Below are positions 27,201 through 34,389 of a stretch of 64,000 nucleotides of DNA, piece by piece (positions within the stretch are counted from its first letter, which is position 1; each line of letters starts with the position of its first letter). This DNA comes from Pseudomonadota bacterium (GTDB lineage: Bacteria; Pseudomonadota; Alphaproteobacteria; Acetobacterales; Acetobacteraceae). The stretch is taken from contig JAJZES010000005.1 of assembly GCA_021845985.1 (NCBI GenBank), positions 1 to 64,000 of the forward strand. The letters are read 5' to 3'. Under the pieces are notes generated by a model that was given only the letters and a program-made list of their open reading frames with translations, ran no database searches and was not told where the DNA came from. A program made the translations under genes and the position numbers.

Positions 27201-27786
27201 GCACCGGGTGAAGAACATCCTGGCGACGGTCGGCGCGCTGGCCGGGCGGATGATGCGCAATGCCGGCTCGCTGGCCGAGTTCCGCGCCGGCTTCCTGCCG
27301 CGGCTGCAGGCGATGGGGCGGATGCATGACCTGCTGTCGCAGGGCAACTGGAGCGACATGGGGCTGCGCGACCTGCTGCAGGCGAGCCTTGCCTCCTATG
27401 CCGCGGCCGACGGCGCCATCATCCTGGACGGCCCCGAGGTGCTGCTGCCGCCGGAGGTGGCCGCCACGCTTGGCATGATCCTGCATGAACTGGCGACCAA
27501 TGCGGCCAAATACGGCGCCCTCAGCACGCCGGGCGGGCGGCTGCGGATCGTCTGGAGCGGGGCGCCCGAACTGGTGCTCGAATGGCGCGAGAGCGGCGTC
27601 CCGGCGGCGGCGGCGGCGGCGGCGTCCCGGCGTGAGGGCTTCGGCATCGGTTTCGTCCGCCGCAGTGTCGAATACGAACTGGCCGGCCGTTTCGTGCAAA
27701 CCTGCGACGCTGAGGGCATGCTGTGCCGGATCACCTTTTCGCTAGCCGGCAGCGTGGACGCGGATGCCATGATAACCACGCCGTGA
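24211..27786 (+). CDS. CheB-CheR-PAS-HWE histidine kinase fusion
   Basis: This 1191-residue multidomain signalling protein has five parts in order. (1) A CheB methylesterase domain without receiver, with catalytic S28 (GSSAGG), H55 (VVQHLDP) and D147 (GTGTDGT). (2) A CheR methyltransferase, about 215-490 (TGFFRDP, VWVPGCATGEEAYSIGM, FASDIDQTAL, LISCRNLLIYL). (3) A Glu/Ser-rich heptad coiled coil, about 653-730. (4) Two PAS domains, about 735-850 and 880-985. (5) An HWE-type histidine kinase with phospho-acceptor H998 in LQHRVKN and N-box ELATN (N1097). It probably senses a signal through PAS and phosphorylates the response regulator encoded 17 bases downstream. The substrate of the CheB/CheR parts is unknown. 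There is no chemoreceptor nearby. Confidence 0.9.
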   Translation: MAADPDDAEDAPPVNRPEGGAIVGIGSSAGGIDALRRLLPLLPEGPRLSYIVVQHLDPVHHSILPEMLGRTTRLPVFTIEDGMEVAEGAIYVIPPNCVLTIAGRRLRVHSPAPPRNLRAPIDAFLISLAEQHGPHAACVILSGTGTDGTRGLRAIKAHGGLALAQAEAAYDGMMRSALATGLVDFVLPLEQISARLTMHFAHFTGLEPRLGADGLPTDYLSQITTLLRARTGHDFKDYKHKTMVRRVQRRMQKLQVQEVPAFIEQLRRDPRELDALLQELLISVTGFFRDPLAFAVLEREVIVRLFEHKGPEDSLRVWVPGCATGEEAYSIGMLLREHMPKSGRGPKLQIFASDIDQTALATARQGRYPASIADDLSAERLRSHFVHEDGSYRVVGDLREICLFSAHNLLRDAPFSRLDLISCRNLLIYLNADLQNRLIPLFHYALREGGALFLGSSESASRHTRLFTPIDKQARIFRRRAQTERRLPQFPLSTPGPFPTRGAFLPRTGPPDLTIPVLAERLLLEHYAPIHVVIAGDGELVHASARTGRFLELPAGAPVHNILELVRPGLRPDLRAALRRAIDTGLPAAQTNLIIATDTGQQAIDLFVHPLRHGGPDEPLLMVVFRELGSVQPQGSVSAAAGVGDAAAAGIRHLEAELRSTRERLQATMEELESSSEELKSSNEELTSMNEEMQSANEELETSREELQSINEELQTVNSELGMRVDELSRANSDMANLLESTQIATLFLDQNLCVKSFTPAAKEVFHLVESDAGRQISHVRARFVPDRVQEDAEQVLRSLAVVERQVNSTGTDQRFVMRVLPYRTIDNLVDGVVITFTDIARISAAEARISQLAHDLRNRIESLETLLDLVPAGIFITEDRNAEHVQVNRRGARLIGMAENQRGLGPVESPLRLRVDGVEIPPDEHPLRRAARSGRQLLNVEARTLRPDGSDVHVIISATPLFTDAAEARGAIAVVVDISDRKQAEAHRQMLLHELQHRVKNILATVGALAGRMMRNAGSLAEFRAGFLPRLQAMGRMHDLLSQGNWSDMGLRDLLQASLASYAAADGAIILDGPEVLLPPEVAATLGMILHELATNAAKYGALSTPGGRLRIVWSGAPELVLEWRESGVPAAAAAAASRREGFGIGFVRRSVEYELAGRFVQTCDAEGMLCRITFSLAGSVDADAMITTP

Positions 27787-27803
27787 GACGGACGGCGGGC
27801 ACA

Positions 27804-28181
27804 ATGCAGCGAAACGACCTTACTGGCATGCGCATCCTCGTGGTCGAGGACAATGCGCTGGTCGCCGACATGATTGCCGATATCCTGGTAATGGCCGGCG
27901 CCGAGGTTGTCGGCCCGACCGGATGGGTGGCGACGGCGCTGGAGCTGGCGGGCGATGGCCGGCTCCACGGGGCGCTGCTGGATGTCAATCTGCACGGCGA
28001 TCCGTCGTTTCCGGTCGCCGCGGTGCTGCGCCAGCGCGGCATCCCGTTCATCTTCCTGACCGGCTATGGCGAGCCCGACGCGCTGCCGCCGGTGTTTCGC
28101 GGCGTGCCGCGACTGATCAAGCCCTTCCGGGAAGACGATCTGGCAATGCTGATCAGCGTGCAGTTTCGCGCCGAAGTGTGA
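27804..28181 (+). CDS. Single-domain response regulator
   Basis: The 125-residue receiver protein has no output domain. The acidic pocket is VVEDN, the phospho-acceptor aspartate is in LLDVNLHGD, the switch Thr in FLTGYG and the Lys in LIKPF. It lies 17 bases after the kinase gene and is its likely phosphorylation partner. Such receivers following HWE kinases act in general-stress or light signalling, but the downstream partner is not visible here. ATG 27804 is preferred. An earlier in-frame start would overlap the kinase gene. Confidence 0.9.
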   Translation: MQRNDLTGMRILVVEDNALVADMIADILVMAGAEVVGPTGWVATALELAGDGRLHGALLDVNLHGDPSFPVAAVLRQRGIPFIFLTGYGEPDALPPVFRGVPRLIKPFREDDLAMLISVQFRAEV

Positions 28182-28209
28182 AGGGGGCTTCCGTCGCCGC
28201 GCGCGGCGG

Positions 28210-29388
28210 GTGACACTGACCGGCATGTTCCAATTGCTCTCCCCCCGCATCATGCTGGTCGGCGGCGGCGCTGTGCGCGAGCTGCCGGCTGTTCTGGCCC
28301 GGTTAGGGCTGCGCCGGCCGCTGGTCGTCACCGATCCGTTCATGGTCTCGTCCGGGCTGCTGCAACGCTGCCTCGACCCGCTCGCCGCGGCGGGACTGAC
28401 CGCCGACGTGTTCAGCGACACCGTCTCCGACCCGACCGACACGGTGGTCGCCGCCGGTGTGGCGCGGCTCGGCCCGGAGCATGATTGTCTGATCGGCTTC
28501 GGCGGCGGCTCGTCCATCGACACCGCCAAGGCGATGGCGCTGCTGGCGCTGGGCACGGCGCCGCTGCGGGCGATGAAGGTGCCGGCGGTGCCCGATCGCG
28601 CCGCGCTGCCGCTGATCGCGGTGCCGACGACGGCAGGCACCGGCAGCGAGGCGACGCGGGTGACGGTGATCACCGACACCGAGCATGATGAGAAAATGCT
28701 GATCATGGGCCTCGGCTGCCTGCCGGTGGCGGCCATCGTCGATCATGAACTGACCTGGAGCCTGCCGCCGCGCATCACCGCAGATACCGGCATCGACAGC
28801 CTGACCCATGCGCTGGAGGCCTATGTGTCGCGCCGCGCCAATCCGGTGACGGATGGCTGGGCGATGTCGGCAATGGCGCTGATCGGCGCCAATATCCGCG
28901 CCGCTTACCACCAGCCGCGCGATGCCGCGGCGCGCGAGGCGATGATGCTCGGCGCGCTGCTCGGCGGGCTGGCGTTCAGCAATTCCGCGGTGGCGCTGGT
29001 GCATGGCATGTCGCGGCCGATCGGGGCGCATTTCCATGTGCCGCACGGCTTGTCCAACGCGATGCTGCTGCCCGCGGTGGTGCGCTACTCGGTCGGCAGC
29101 GCGGTCGTCCGCTATGCCGCCGCGGCACGGCAGATCGGCATGGCCGGGGCGGCTGATGACGACGAGACCGCCTGCAGCCGCCTCGCCGACGGTCTCGCCG
29201 CGCTCAACCAGGAGTTGGCGGTGCCGACCCCGCGCGGTTTCGGCATCGACCCGGCGCAGTGGGAGAGCAAGCTGCCGTTGATGGCCGAACAGGCGCTTGC
29301 CTCCGGCAGTCCGGCGAATAATCCGCGCGTGCCCGATGCGGCCGAGATCGTCGCGCTGTACCGCGCCGTCTATGGCGCCAACCGCTGA
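28210..29388 (+). CDS. Iron-containing alcohol dehydrogenase
   Basis: The protein of 392 residues (387 from ATG 28225) is a group III, iron-type dehydrogenase. The NAD-binding site is GFGGGSSIDTAKAM. The metal-binding positions are the Asp/His of TADTGIDSLTHALEAY and the histidines of LVHGMSRPIGAHFHVPHGLSNAML. Such enzymes oxidise or reduce alcohols and aldehydes, with 1,2-propanediol-, butanol- and maleylacetate-type substrates among relatives. The annotated frame begins at GTG 28210, but ATG 28225 (MFQLLSPRIMLVGGGA) is an equally plausible start. The gene is followed by a rhodanese after 14 bases. Confidence 0.87.
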   Translation: MTLTGMFQLLSPRIMLVGGGAVRELPAVLARLGLRRPLVVTDPFMVSSGLLQRCLDPLAAAGLTADVFSDTVSDPTDTVVAAGVARLGPEHDCLIGFGGGSSIDTAKAMALLALGTAPLRAMKVPAVPDRAALPLIAVPTTAGTGSEATRVTVITDTEHDEKMLIMGLGCLPVAAIVDHELTWSLPPRITADTGIDSLTHALEAYVSRRANPVTDGWAMSAMALIGANIRAAYHQPRDAAAREAMMLGALLGGLAFSNSAVALVHGMSRPIGAHFHVPHGLSNAMLLPAVVRYSVGSAVVRYAAAARQIGMAGAADDDETACSRLADGLAALNQELAVPTPRGFGIDPAQWESKLPLMAEQALASGSPANNPRVPDAAEIVALYRAVYGANR

Positions 29389-29402
29389 GGGGAGCTGAGC
29401 AC

Positions 29403-29780
29403 ATGGCGATGTCGGTGCAGGACATGCTGGCCGCGGCCAATGCCGCGGTGCCGAAACTTTCCCCCGAGCAGGTCGCGGCGCGGCTGGCCGAGGGCGACGC
29501 GGTGCTGCTCGATGTGCGCGACCCGCCGGAATGGCAGGGTGGCACGCTGCGCGGGGCGGTGCGGGTGTCGCGCGGCATGCTGGAGTTTCGTGCCGACCCG
29601 GCGCTGGCGTCGCACCATCCGGCGTTGCAGAAGCAGGCGACGCTGCTGGTCTATTGCGCCTCCGGCGGGCGCTCGGCGCTGGCCGGGCAGACGCTGCGGG
29701 CGCTTGGCTATGCGCAGGTGTTCAACGCCGGCGGCTTCAAGGATCTCGCTGCTGCCGGCCTGCCGATCGAGCCGGGCTGA
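29403..29780 (+). CDS. Rhodanese-like sulfurtransferase
   Basis: The 125-residue single rhodanese domain has the catalytic cysteine C85 in YCASGGRSAL, the CH2A-like LLDVRDPPEWQGG and the C-terminal GYAQVFNAGGFKDLAAAGLPIE. It transfers sulfane sulfur to thiol acceptors. The loop of six residues after the Cys suits sulfur transfer, whereas a seven-residue loop would suggest a phosphatase. It is co-oriented with the Fe-alcohol dehydrogenase 14 bases upstream. Confidence 0.88.
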   Translation: MAMSVQDMLAAANAAVPKLSPEQVAARLAEGDAVLLDVRDPPEWQGGTLRGAVRVSRGMLEFRADPALASHHPALQKQATLLVYCASGGRSALAGQTLRALGYAQVFNAGGFKDLAAAGLPIEPG

Positions 29781-29796
29781 CCGACTCGCGTTGCGG

Positions 29797-29825
29797 TTGA
29801 CAAGCGCGTCACCGGCCCATCTGTA
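29797..29825 (+). promoter_or_regulatory. Weak candidate promoter before the 43-residue ORF
   Basis: A perfect TTGACA (29797-29802) is followed after 17 bases by TCTGTA (29820-29825), which matches the -10 consensus poorly. It lies about 60 bases before the small ORF. The -35 match is the only strong part. Confidence 0.3.
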
Positions 29826-29884
29826 GCACTTCGCATGGCGTTAGGGTTTGGCGCCCAGGATCGGGTGCGATGCAGGAGTGGCCG

Positions 29885-30016
29885 ATGCCTGAGCAGCCCG
29901 AGTCCCCCAACCGACCGGCGCGCCGCCGCCGGCTCGGGCGGATGCGCGAGGCATCGACGCTGCTGGCGATCGTGGTGCTGCTGGCGGTGTGGGCGGTGAT
30001 CGCCGCCCACGGCTGA
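29885..30016 (+). CDS. Small single-helix membrane protein (43 residues)
   Basis: The protein has 43 residues. A Pro/Arg-rich cytoplasmic head (MPEQPESPNRPARRRRLGR) is followed by one hydrophobic helix (about 25-41, with STLLAIVVLLAVWAVIAA) and the end HG. The positive residues before the helix predict an N-in orientation. ATG 29885 is supported by AGGAG seven bases upstream. A second in-frame ATG at 29870 would put this site inside the gene. It is too short for most gene finders and no family is recognised. The ribosome-binding site and clear membrane helix argue that it is real. Confidence 0.55.
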   Translation: MPEQPESPNRPARRRRLGRMREASTLLAIVVLLAVWAVIAAHG

Positions 30017-30056
30017 GCGGCTCGACACCGCCGGCGGCCCGCGCTACTCGCCGGGC

Positions 30057-30956
30057 ATGAGCGCGGGCGTGACCGGCGGGTGGGATGCGGCACGGCTGCT
30101 GCGGTTCGGCGGCCCGCCGCTGTTCATTCTGCTGTGGTCGAGCGGCTTCATCTTCGTCGCCATCGGGCTGCGCGACGCCGATCCGCTGACGCTGCTGGCG
30201 GCGCGCTATGCGCTGGTCGAGGCGGTGCTGCTGCCGGTGGCGCTGGTTGTGCGCCCGGCGCTGCCGCGCGGCGCCGCATGGCTGCATCTCGGTGTCGTCG
30301 GCCTGCTGGTGCAGGGCGGGCATTTCGCCGGCATCAACCTGTCGCTGGCCGATGGGTTCGCCCCCGGCGCCTCGGCGCTGGTGACCTGCCTGCAGCCGAT
30401 CCTGGTCGGGCTGCTGGCGCCGTGGATCGCCGGGGAGACGGTGTCGCGCCGGCGCTGGCTCGGTCTCGTGCTCGGGCTGCTCGGCGCCGTGGTGGTCATT
30501 CTGTCGCGCTCGGAGATCGGCGGTCTGCCGTTGCGCGGGCTGCTGTTTTCGCTGCTGGCGCTCGCCTGCATCACCGCCGGCACGCTGTACGAACGCCGCT
30601 TCGGCAGCCGGGTGCATCCGGTGACGGCGAGCGCGGTGCAATGCGGTGTCGGCTTCCTGGCCGTGCTGCCGCTCGCCGCATGGCTGGAGCCGATGCGGCT
30701 GCACTGGACCGCCGGGCTGGTGATGTCGCTGGCCTATCTGGTGATCGCCAATTCGATCGTGGCGCTGACCCTGCTGCTGGCGATGGTGCGGCTCGGCGAG
30801 GCGTCGCGCGTCTCGGCGCTGTTTTTCCTGGTGCCGCCGATGACGGCGGTGCTGGCGTGGCTGGTGCTCGGCCAGCACCTGGCGCCGCTCGGCTGGGCCG
30901 GGCTGGCCATTTCCGCCGCCGGGGTCGCCATCGTCACCACCGGGCGGCGGCGCTGA
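30057..30956 (+). CDS. EamA/DMT family transporter
   Basis: The 299-residue protein has ten predicted helices in two EamA repeats, about 15-145 and 160-295. Typical blocks are LWSSGFIFVAIGLRDADPLTLLAARY, ALVTCLQPILVGLLAPWIAGE and the second-repeat ASRVSALFFLVPPMTAVLAWLVLGQ. Members are drug/metabolite exporters, often for amino acids or nucleosides. The substrate is not predictable. It lies between the small membrane protein and the urate hydroxylase gene on the same strand, so a purine-related role is possible but unproven. Confidence 0.87.
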   Translation: MSAGVTGGWDAARLLRFGGPPLFILLWSSGFIFVAIGLRDADPLTLLAARYALVEAVLLPVALVVRPALPRGAAWLHLGVVGLLVQGGHFAGINLSLADGFAPGASALVTCLQPILVGLLAPWIAGETVSRRRWLGLVLGLLGAVVVILSRSEIGGLPLRGLLFSLLALACITAGTLYERRFGSRVHPVTASAVQCGVGFLAVLPLAAWLEPMRLHWTAGLVMSLAYLVIANSIVALTLLLAMVRLGEASRVSALFFLVPPMTAVLAWLVLGQHLAPLGWAGLAISAAGVAIVTTGRRR

Positions 30957-31028
30957 AACGGTTGCACGGCGCTTGCTTCATGCAGCGGCTTTCTGGTCTA
31001 GAGCGCGGGTGGAACGAGGGGGCGGGTG

Positions 31029-32222
31029 ATGCCGTGGGGCTTGCTGATCGACTGGGCTGAACTGCTGGTACGCTGGACGCATGTTATCGCCGGCATCGCC
31101 TGGATCGGCAGTTCCTTCTATTTCATCGCGCTCGACGCGAGCCTCAAGGCGCATCCGCGGCTCGACGCGCGGGTCAAGGGCGAGGCGTGGCAGGTGCATG
31201 GCGGCGGCTTCTATCAGATGCAGAAATTTACCGTCGCCCCCGACTATCTGCCCGACGAGCTGACATGGTTCAAATGGGAAGCCTATTCGACGTGGATTTT
31301 CGGCTTCGCGCTGCTGGTGCTGGTCTATTATCTGCATCCGAGCGTCTATCTGATCGACCCGGCGGTGCTCAATCTGTCGCCCTATGACGCGGTGGCCGGC
31401 GGCATCGCCTCGCTGGTCGCCGGCTGGCTGATCTATGACCTGCTGTGCAAATCCTGGATCGGGCAGGACACGCGGCGGCTGGCCCTGGTCGGTTTCGTGC
31501 TGCTGGTGGCGGTGACGTTCGGCTACACGCATGTCTATTCCGGGCGCGGTGCGTTCATCCATGTCGGCGCGCTGGTCGGCTCGATCATGGTCGGCAACGT
31601 GTTTTTCCTCATCATCCCCAACCAGCGCATCGTGGTGCGCGACCTGCTCGCCGGGCGGGTGCCCGACCCGGCGCTCGGCAATGCCGCCAAGCAGCGCAGC
31701 CTGCACAACAACTACCTGACGCTGCCGGTGGTGTTCGTCATGCTGAGCAACCACTACGCCTTCACCTATGCGACGCGGTGGAGCTGGCTGGTGCTGGCGG
31801 CGGTGTTCATCGCCACGTTTCTGGTGCGCCACTGGTTCAACGCCAAGCACACCGGCGCCCGGCCGGACTGGCGGCTGTGGCCGGCGGCGGCGGTGCCGAT
31901 GGCGCTGGCGGCGTTGCTGACGGTGCTCGGCCAGCCGCGCGCCGCGGCCGGCAGCGGGCCGGTGAGCTTCGCCGAGGTGCAGCACATCGTCGGCCAGCGC
32001 TGCGCCGTCTGCCACGCCGCGAGGCCGAGTTTCGATGGGATCAGCGAGGCGCCGAAAGGCATCCTGCTCGACACGCCGCGGCGCATCGCCGCGCTGGCGC
32101 CGCAGATCTATCAGCAGGCGGTGGTGACGCGGGTGATGCCGCTGAACAATCTGACCGGGATCACCGAGCAGGAGCGCGCCCAGCTTGCCCAATGGGTCAA
32201 TGCCGGGGCGCCGACGCAATGA
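31029..32222 (+). CDS. puuD: Urate hydroxylase PuuD (membrane-bound, cytochrome c fused)
   Basis: The 397-residue protein has an N-terminal urate-oxidase membrane domain (DUF989 type) with about eight helices ([32 protein letters not shown]-like, [23 protein letters not shown]). It is followed by a cytochrome c domain with the haem motif CAVCH (C325, C328, H329) and an axial methionine near VMPLNN. This class converts urate to 5-hydroxyisourate and passes electrons to the respiratory chain instead of oxygen. GTG 31026 directly precedes the ATG and could be used. The stop overlaps the uraH start (ATGA). Confidence 0.9.
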   Translation: MPWGLLIDWAELLVRWTHVIAGIAWIGSSFYFIALDASLKAHPRLDARVKGEAWQVHGGGFYQMQKFTVAPDYLPDELTWFKWEAYSTWIFGFALLVLVYYLHPSVYLIDPAVLNLSPYDAVAGGIASLVAGWLIYDLLCKSWIGQDTRRLALVGFVLLVAVTFGYTHVYSGRGAFIHVGALVGSIMVGNVFFLIIPNQRIVVRDLLAGRVPDPALGNAAKQRSLHNNYLTLPVVFVMLSNHYAFTYATRWSWLVLAAVFIATFLVRHWFNAKHTGARPDWRLWPAAAVPMALAALLTVLGQPRAAAGSGPVSFAEVQHIVGQRCAVCHAARPSFDGISEAPKGILLDTPRRIAALAPQIYQQAVVTRVMPLNNLTGITEQERAQLAQWVNAGAPTQ

Positions 32223-32554
32223 GCGGGCGGCTGACGACGCATGTGCTGGACACCGCGGCCGGGCGGCCGGCGGCGGCAATGCGGCTCGATCTGTTCCGGC
32301 TTGAGGGGGAGGCGCGGACCCATCTCGGCCGCTTCCACACCAACGCCGACGGGCGCTGCGACGCGCCGCTGCTGGCCGGCGCCGCGCTGCTTGCCGGCAC
32401 CTACGAGATCGTCTTCGACGTCGGCGGCTGGCGCAGCGCCGCCGGGTTCTACCCGGCGGTGCCGATCCGCTTCGTGGTGGCGGATGCGGCGGCGCATTAT
32501 CATGTGCCGCTGATCCTGGCGCCGTTCGGCTATTCGACCTATCGCGGGAGCTGA
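32219..32554 (+). CDS. uraH: 5-hydroxyisourate hydrolase
   Basis: The 111-residue transthyretin-like enzyme hydrolyses 5-hydroxyisourate, the PuuD product, to OHCU. The N-terminal [13 protein letters not shown] carries the active-site His. [13 protein letters not shown] and [19 protein letters not shown] give the rest of the site and the diagnostic YRGS end. It is translationally coupled to puuD through ATGA. No OHCU decarboxylase (uraD) follows. Confidence 0.95.
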   Translation: MSGRLTTHVLDTAAGRPAAAMRLDLFRLEGEARTHLGRFHTNADGRCDAPLLAGAALLAGTYEIVFDVGGWRSAAGFYPAVPIRFVVADAAAHYHVPLILAPFGYSTYRGS

Positions 32555-32599
32555 GCCAGGGGCGTTGACGTTGCGTCGGGTCAGGCGGATGGTTTGCTG

Positions 32600-32896
32600 A
32601 TGGTGGCGAGGACGAGAGACGAGTTGTTGAGCATCGGCCGCGAAGCGGTCGATCATGTCGCCGGAACCTGCATCCTCAAGGCGGCGGAAGTCGCTGTGGG
32701 CGCCGACAGCACCGACCTGCCCGCCTATTTCTTCGACTTCGCCGTCGATTTCGATCGCTACCGGCGCCCCGACTTCCCGGTCCACGCCCGGATTATGCAA
32801 CGCACCTGGGACGCGCTGACCGAGCGCGGGGACGAGCATATTCCGTACATCACCGTGTTCAGCCAAGCGGACTGGGAAAAGCATCGACGTGCTTGA
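32600..32896 (+). CDS. Uncharacterised small protein, partner of HEPN-like gene
   Basis: The 98-residue soluble protein from ATG 32600 has no signal peptide or membrane helix. An N-terminal mixed alpha/beta part (RDELLSIGREAVDHVAG) precedes the conserved-looking core DLPAYFFDFAVDFDRYRRPDF. The end, HARIMQRTWDALTERGDEHIPYITVFSQADWEKH, has the look of a small alpha/beta regulatory or antitoxin-like domain. None of the nucleotidyltransferase GS-x10-DxD signature is visible, so it is not an MNT antitoxin. It overlaps the following HEPN-like gene by 8 bases. The pair interrupts the purine-degradation genes, and its codon use seems less GC-extreme than its neighbours. Confidence 0.65.
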   Translation: MVARTRDELLSIGREAVDHVAGTCILKAAEVAVGADSTDLPAYFFDFAVDFDRYRRPDFPVHARIMQRTWDALTERGDEHIPYITVFSQADWEKHRRA

Positions 32897-33365
32897 TCCC
32901 GAAGCGTTGCTCGAGGTTGCCAATACGCTTTACTGTGCGGGGCTAAACCCTGAACATACCGCGTCGGCGGCCTGTCTTCGCCGCTCGGTATCGACCGCTT
33001 ACTACGCCGTCTTTCATTCTGTTCTGCGGGCCGGCGCCGCCCGTCTTGTCGGCCCGGCAGGGGAGCGGCGCCCGGCCTACGCGATCCTTTACCGAAAGCT
33101 GGCAAAGGCAAGGCTCGATGTGGCATTCCAGAAGCAATCCGGCCTCGCCTCCGTCGCGCCGGAGACGCGCGACTTCGCCAGCCTGTTCATCAAGTTGCAG
33201 GAAGCTCGGGTCTCGGCGGACTACGATCCGGGCCTCGCGGTTGAGCCATCGACGGCGCTGGAACTGCTGGACTCGGCCCGCATCGCGATAGCCGCCTTCG
33301 CCCGCATCCTGCATGGCGAGCAGGCCGATCTGCTTGCCCTGATGCTCGTCGCCCCTCGCCCCTGA
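32889..33365 (+). CDS. HEPN-like protein (YYAVFH type)
   Basis: The 158-residue all-helical protein starts at GTG 32889, which overlaps the upstream gene. Diagnostic segments are LRRSVSTAYYAVFHSVLRAGAA, then FIKLQEARVSADYDPG, then a final helix with ALELLDSARIAIAAFARIL. These match the four-helix HEPN layout seen in uncharacterised proteobacterial two-gene units. The RNase signature R-x4-6-H of HEPN toxins is not visible, so nuclease activity is uncertain. By gene arrangement (small partner first, 8-base overlap) it may be a toxin-antitoxin or defence pair. This is inference, and a plain housekeeping role cannot be excluded. Confidence 0.68.
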   Translation: MLDPEALLEVANTLYCAGLNPEHTASAACLRRSVSTAYYAVFHSVLRAGAARLVGPAGERRPAYAILYRKLAKARLDVAFQKQSGLASVAPETRDFASLFIKLQEARVSADYDPGLAVEPSTALELLDSARIAIAAFARILHGEQADLLALMLVAPRP

Positions 33366-33376
33366 TCGTGGACCCC

Positions 33377-34120
33377 ATGCGCATCCTGCTCGCCAATCCC
33401 AACACCACCGAGGCGGTCACCGAAACGATTGCCGCCGCGGCGCGCGCCGCGGCGGCGCCGGGGACCGAGATCGTCGCCGCCACCGCCCGGTTCGGCGCCC
33501 GCGTCATCGGCACCCGCGGCGAAATGGCGATCGCCGAGCACGCGGCGCTCGACATGCTGGCACGCCATGCCGAGGGTTGCGACGCCGTCATCATCGGCGC
33601 TTCGATCGACAGCGGCCTGCGCGCCGCGCGCGAGATGCTGGCGGTGCCGGTGCTCGGGCTGACCGAAGCGGCGCTGCATGTCGCCTGCCTCGCCGGCGGG
33701 CGGTTCGGCACCATCACCCTGTCGCGCCGCTCGGCCTATCCGCTGCGCGAGATGATCGAGGGCTATGGGCTGATGTCGCGCTGCGGCGGGATGCGCGCGG
33801 TCGATGCCAACCCGCTCGACCTGCTTGCCGCACCCGAGCGCATCGCGGCACTGATCGAGGCCGCGGCGGCCAGCCTGATCGAGCGCGACATGGTCGATGT
33901 CATCGTGCTGATCGGCGCGGTGATGGCGGCGATGCCGGCGCGGGTGCAGCCCGCGATTCCGGTGCCGGTTGTCGAGGGGGTGTCCGCCGCGGTGGCGCTG
34001 GCCGGGGCGATGGTGCGGCTGGCGTTGCCCCGGCCGCGCGCCGGCGGCTATGCTGCGCTGCCGGCGCGCGAGCTGGTCGGGGTTGATCCGGCGCTGGCAT
34101 CGCGCTTCACAGGATCGTAA
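33377..34120 (+). CDS. Asp/Glu/hydantoin racemase family, probable allantoin racemase
   Basis: The 247-residue protein belongs to the HyuE/DcrE-like racemase family. MRILLANPNTTEAVTE is the usual N-terminus. The catalytic cysteine of the first half aligns with the region around DAVIIGASIDSG, where I see no Cys. The second half has VIVLIGAVMAAMP and no Cys at the expected GC site. CLAGGRFG and SRCGGMR hold the other cysteines. The missing catalytic pair raises doubt about racemase activity. Location after puuD-uraH suggests allantoin or hydantoin metabolism. ATG 33377 is preferred to GTG 33368. Confidence 0.7.
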   Translation: MRILLANPNTTEAVTETIAAAARAAAAPGTEIVAATARFGARVIGTRGEMAIAEHAALDMLARHAEGCDAVIIGASIDSGLRAAREMLAVPVLGLTEAALHVACLAGGRFGTITLSRRSAYPLREMIEGYGLMSRCGGMRAVDANPLDLLAAPERIAALIEAAAASLIERDMVDVIVLIGAVMAAMPARVQPAIPVPVVEGVSAAVALAGAMVRLALPRPRAGGYAALPARELVGVDPALASRFTGS

Positions 34121-34149
34121 GAACGCAGCACGTCTTCCGCGAGGTCCGC

Positions 34150-34386
34150 ATGTCCCCCGTCATCGCCCAGAAAGCGCCGTACAAGGCCAGTGTCGAGGCC
34201 GGCAAATCCTATTGGTGGTGCGCCTGCGGCAAGAGCGCGTCGCAGCCGTTCTGCGACGGCTCGCACAAGGGCAGCGGCTTCACCCCGGTTGAACACAAGG
34301 CCGCGGCCGATGGCGATGTCTGGTTCTGCGGCTGCAAGCACACGGGCACACAGCCGATGTGCGACGGCAGCCACAACCGGGTCTGA
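34150..34386 (+). CDS. CDGSH iron-sulfur domain protein with two motifs
   Basis: The 78-residue protein contains two tandem CDGSH modules: WWCACGKSASQPFCDGSHKG and FCGCKHTGTQPMCDGSHNRV. Each has the three cysteines and one histidine that bind a redox-active 2Fe-2S cluster. Bacterial tandem CDGSH (type 7-like) proteins are small electron or cluster carriers. It lies between the racemase and the HemL-like gene, with only three bases to the latter, so those two are probably one transcript. Confidence 0.9.
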   Translation: MSPVIAQKAPYKASVEAGKSYWWCACGKSASQPFCDGSHKGSGFTPVEHKAAADGDVWFCGCKHTGTQPMCDGSHNRV

Positions 34387-34389
34387 ACC

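Noticed and set aside
32600-33365. Classical HEPN-MNT toxin-antitoxin pair
   Set aside because: The partner lacks the GS...DxD nucleotidyltransferase motif and the HEPN-like protein lacks R-x4-6-H. I kept it only as an uncharacterised module.
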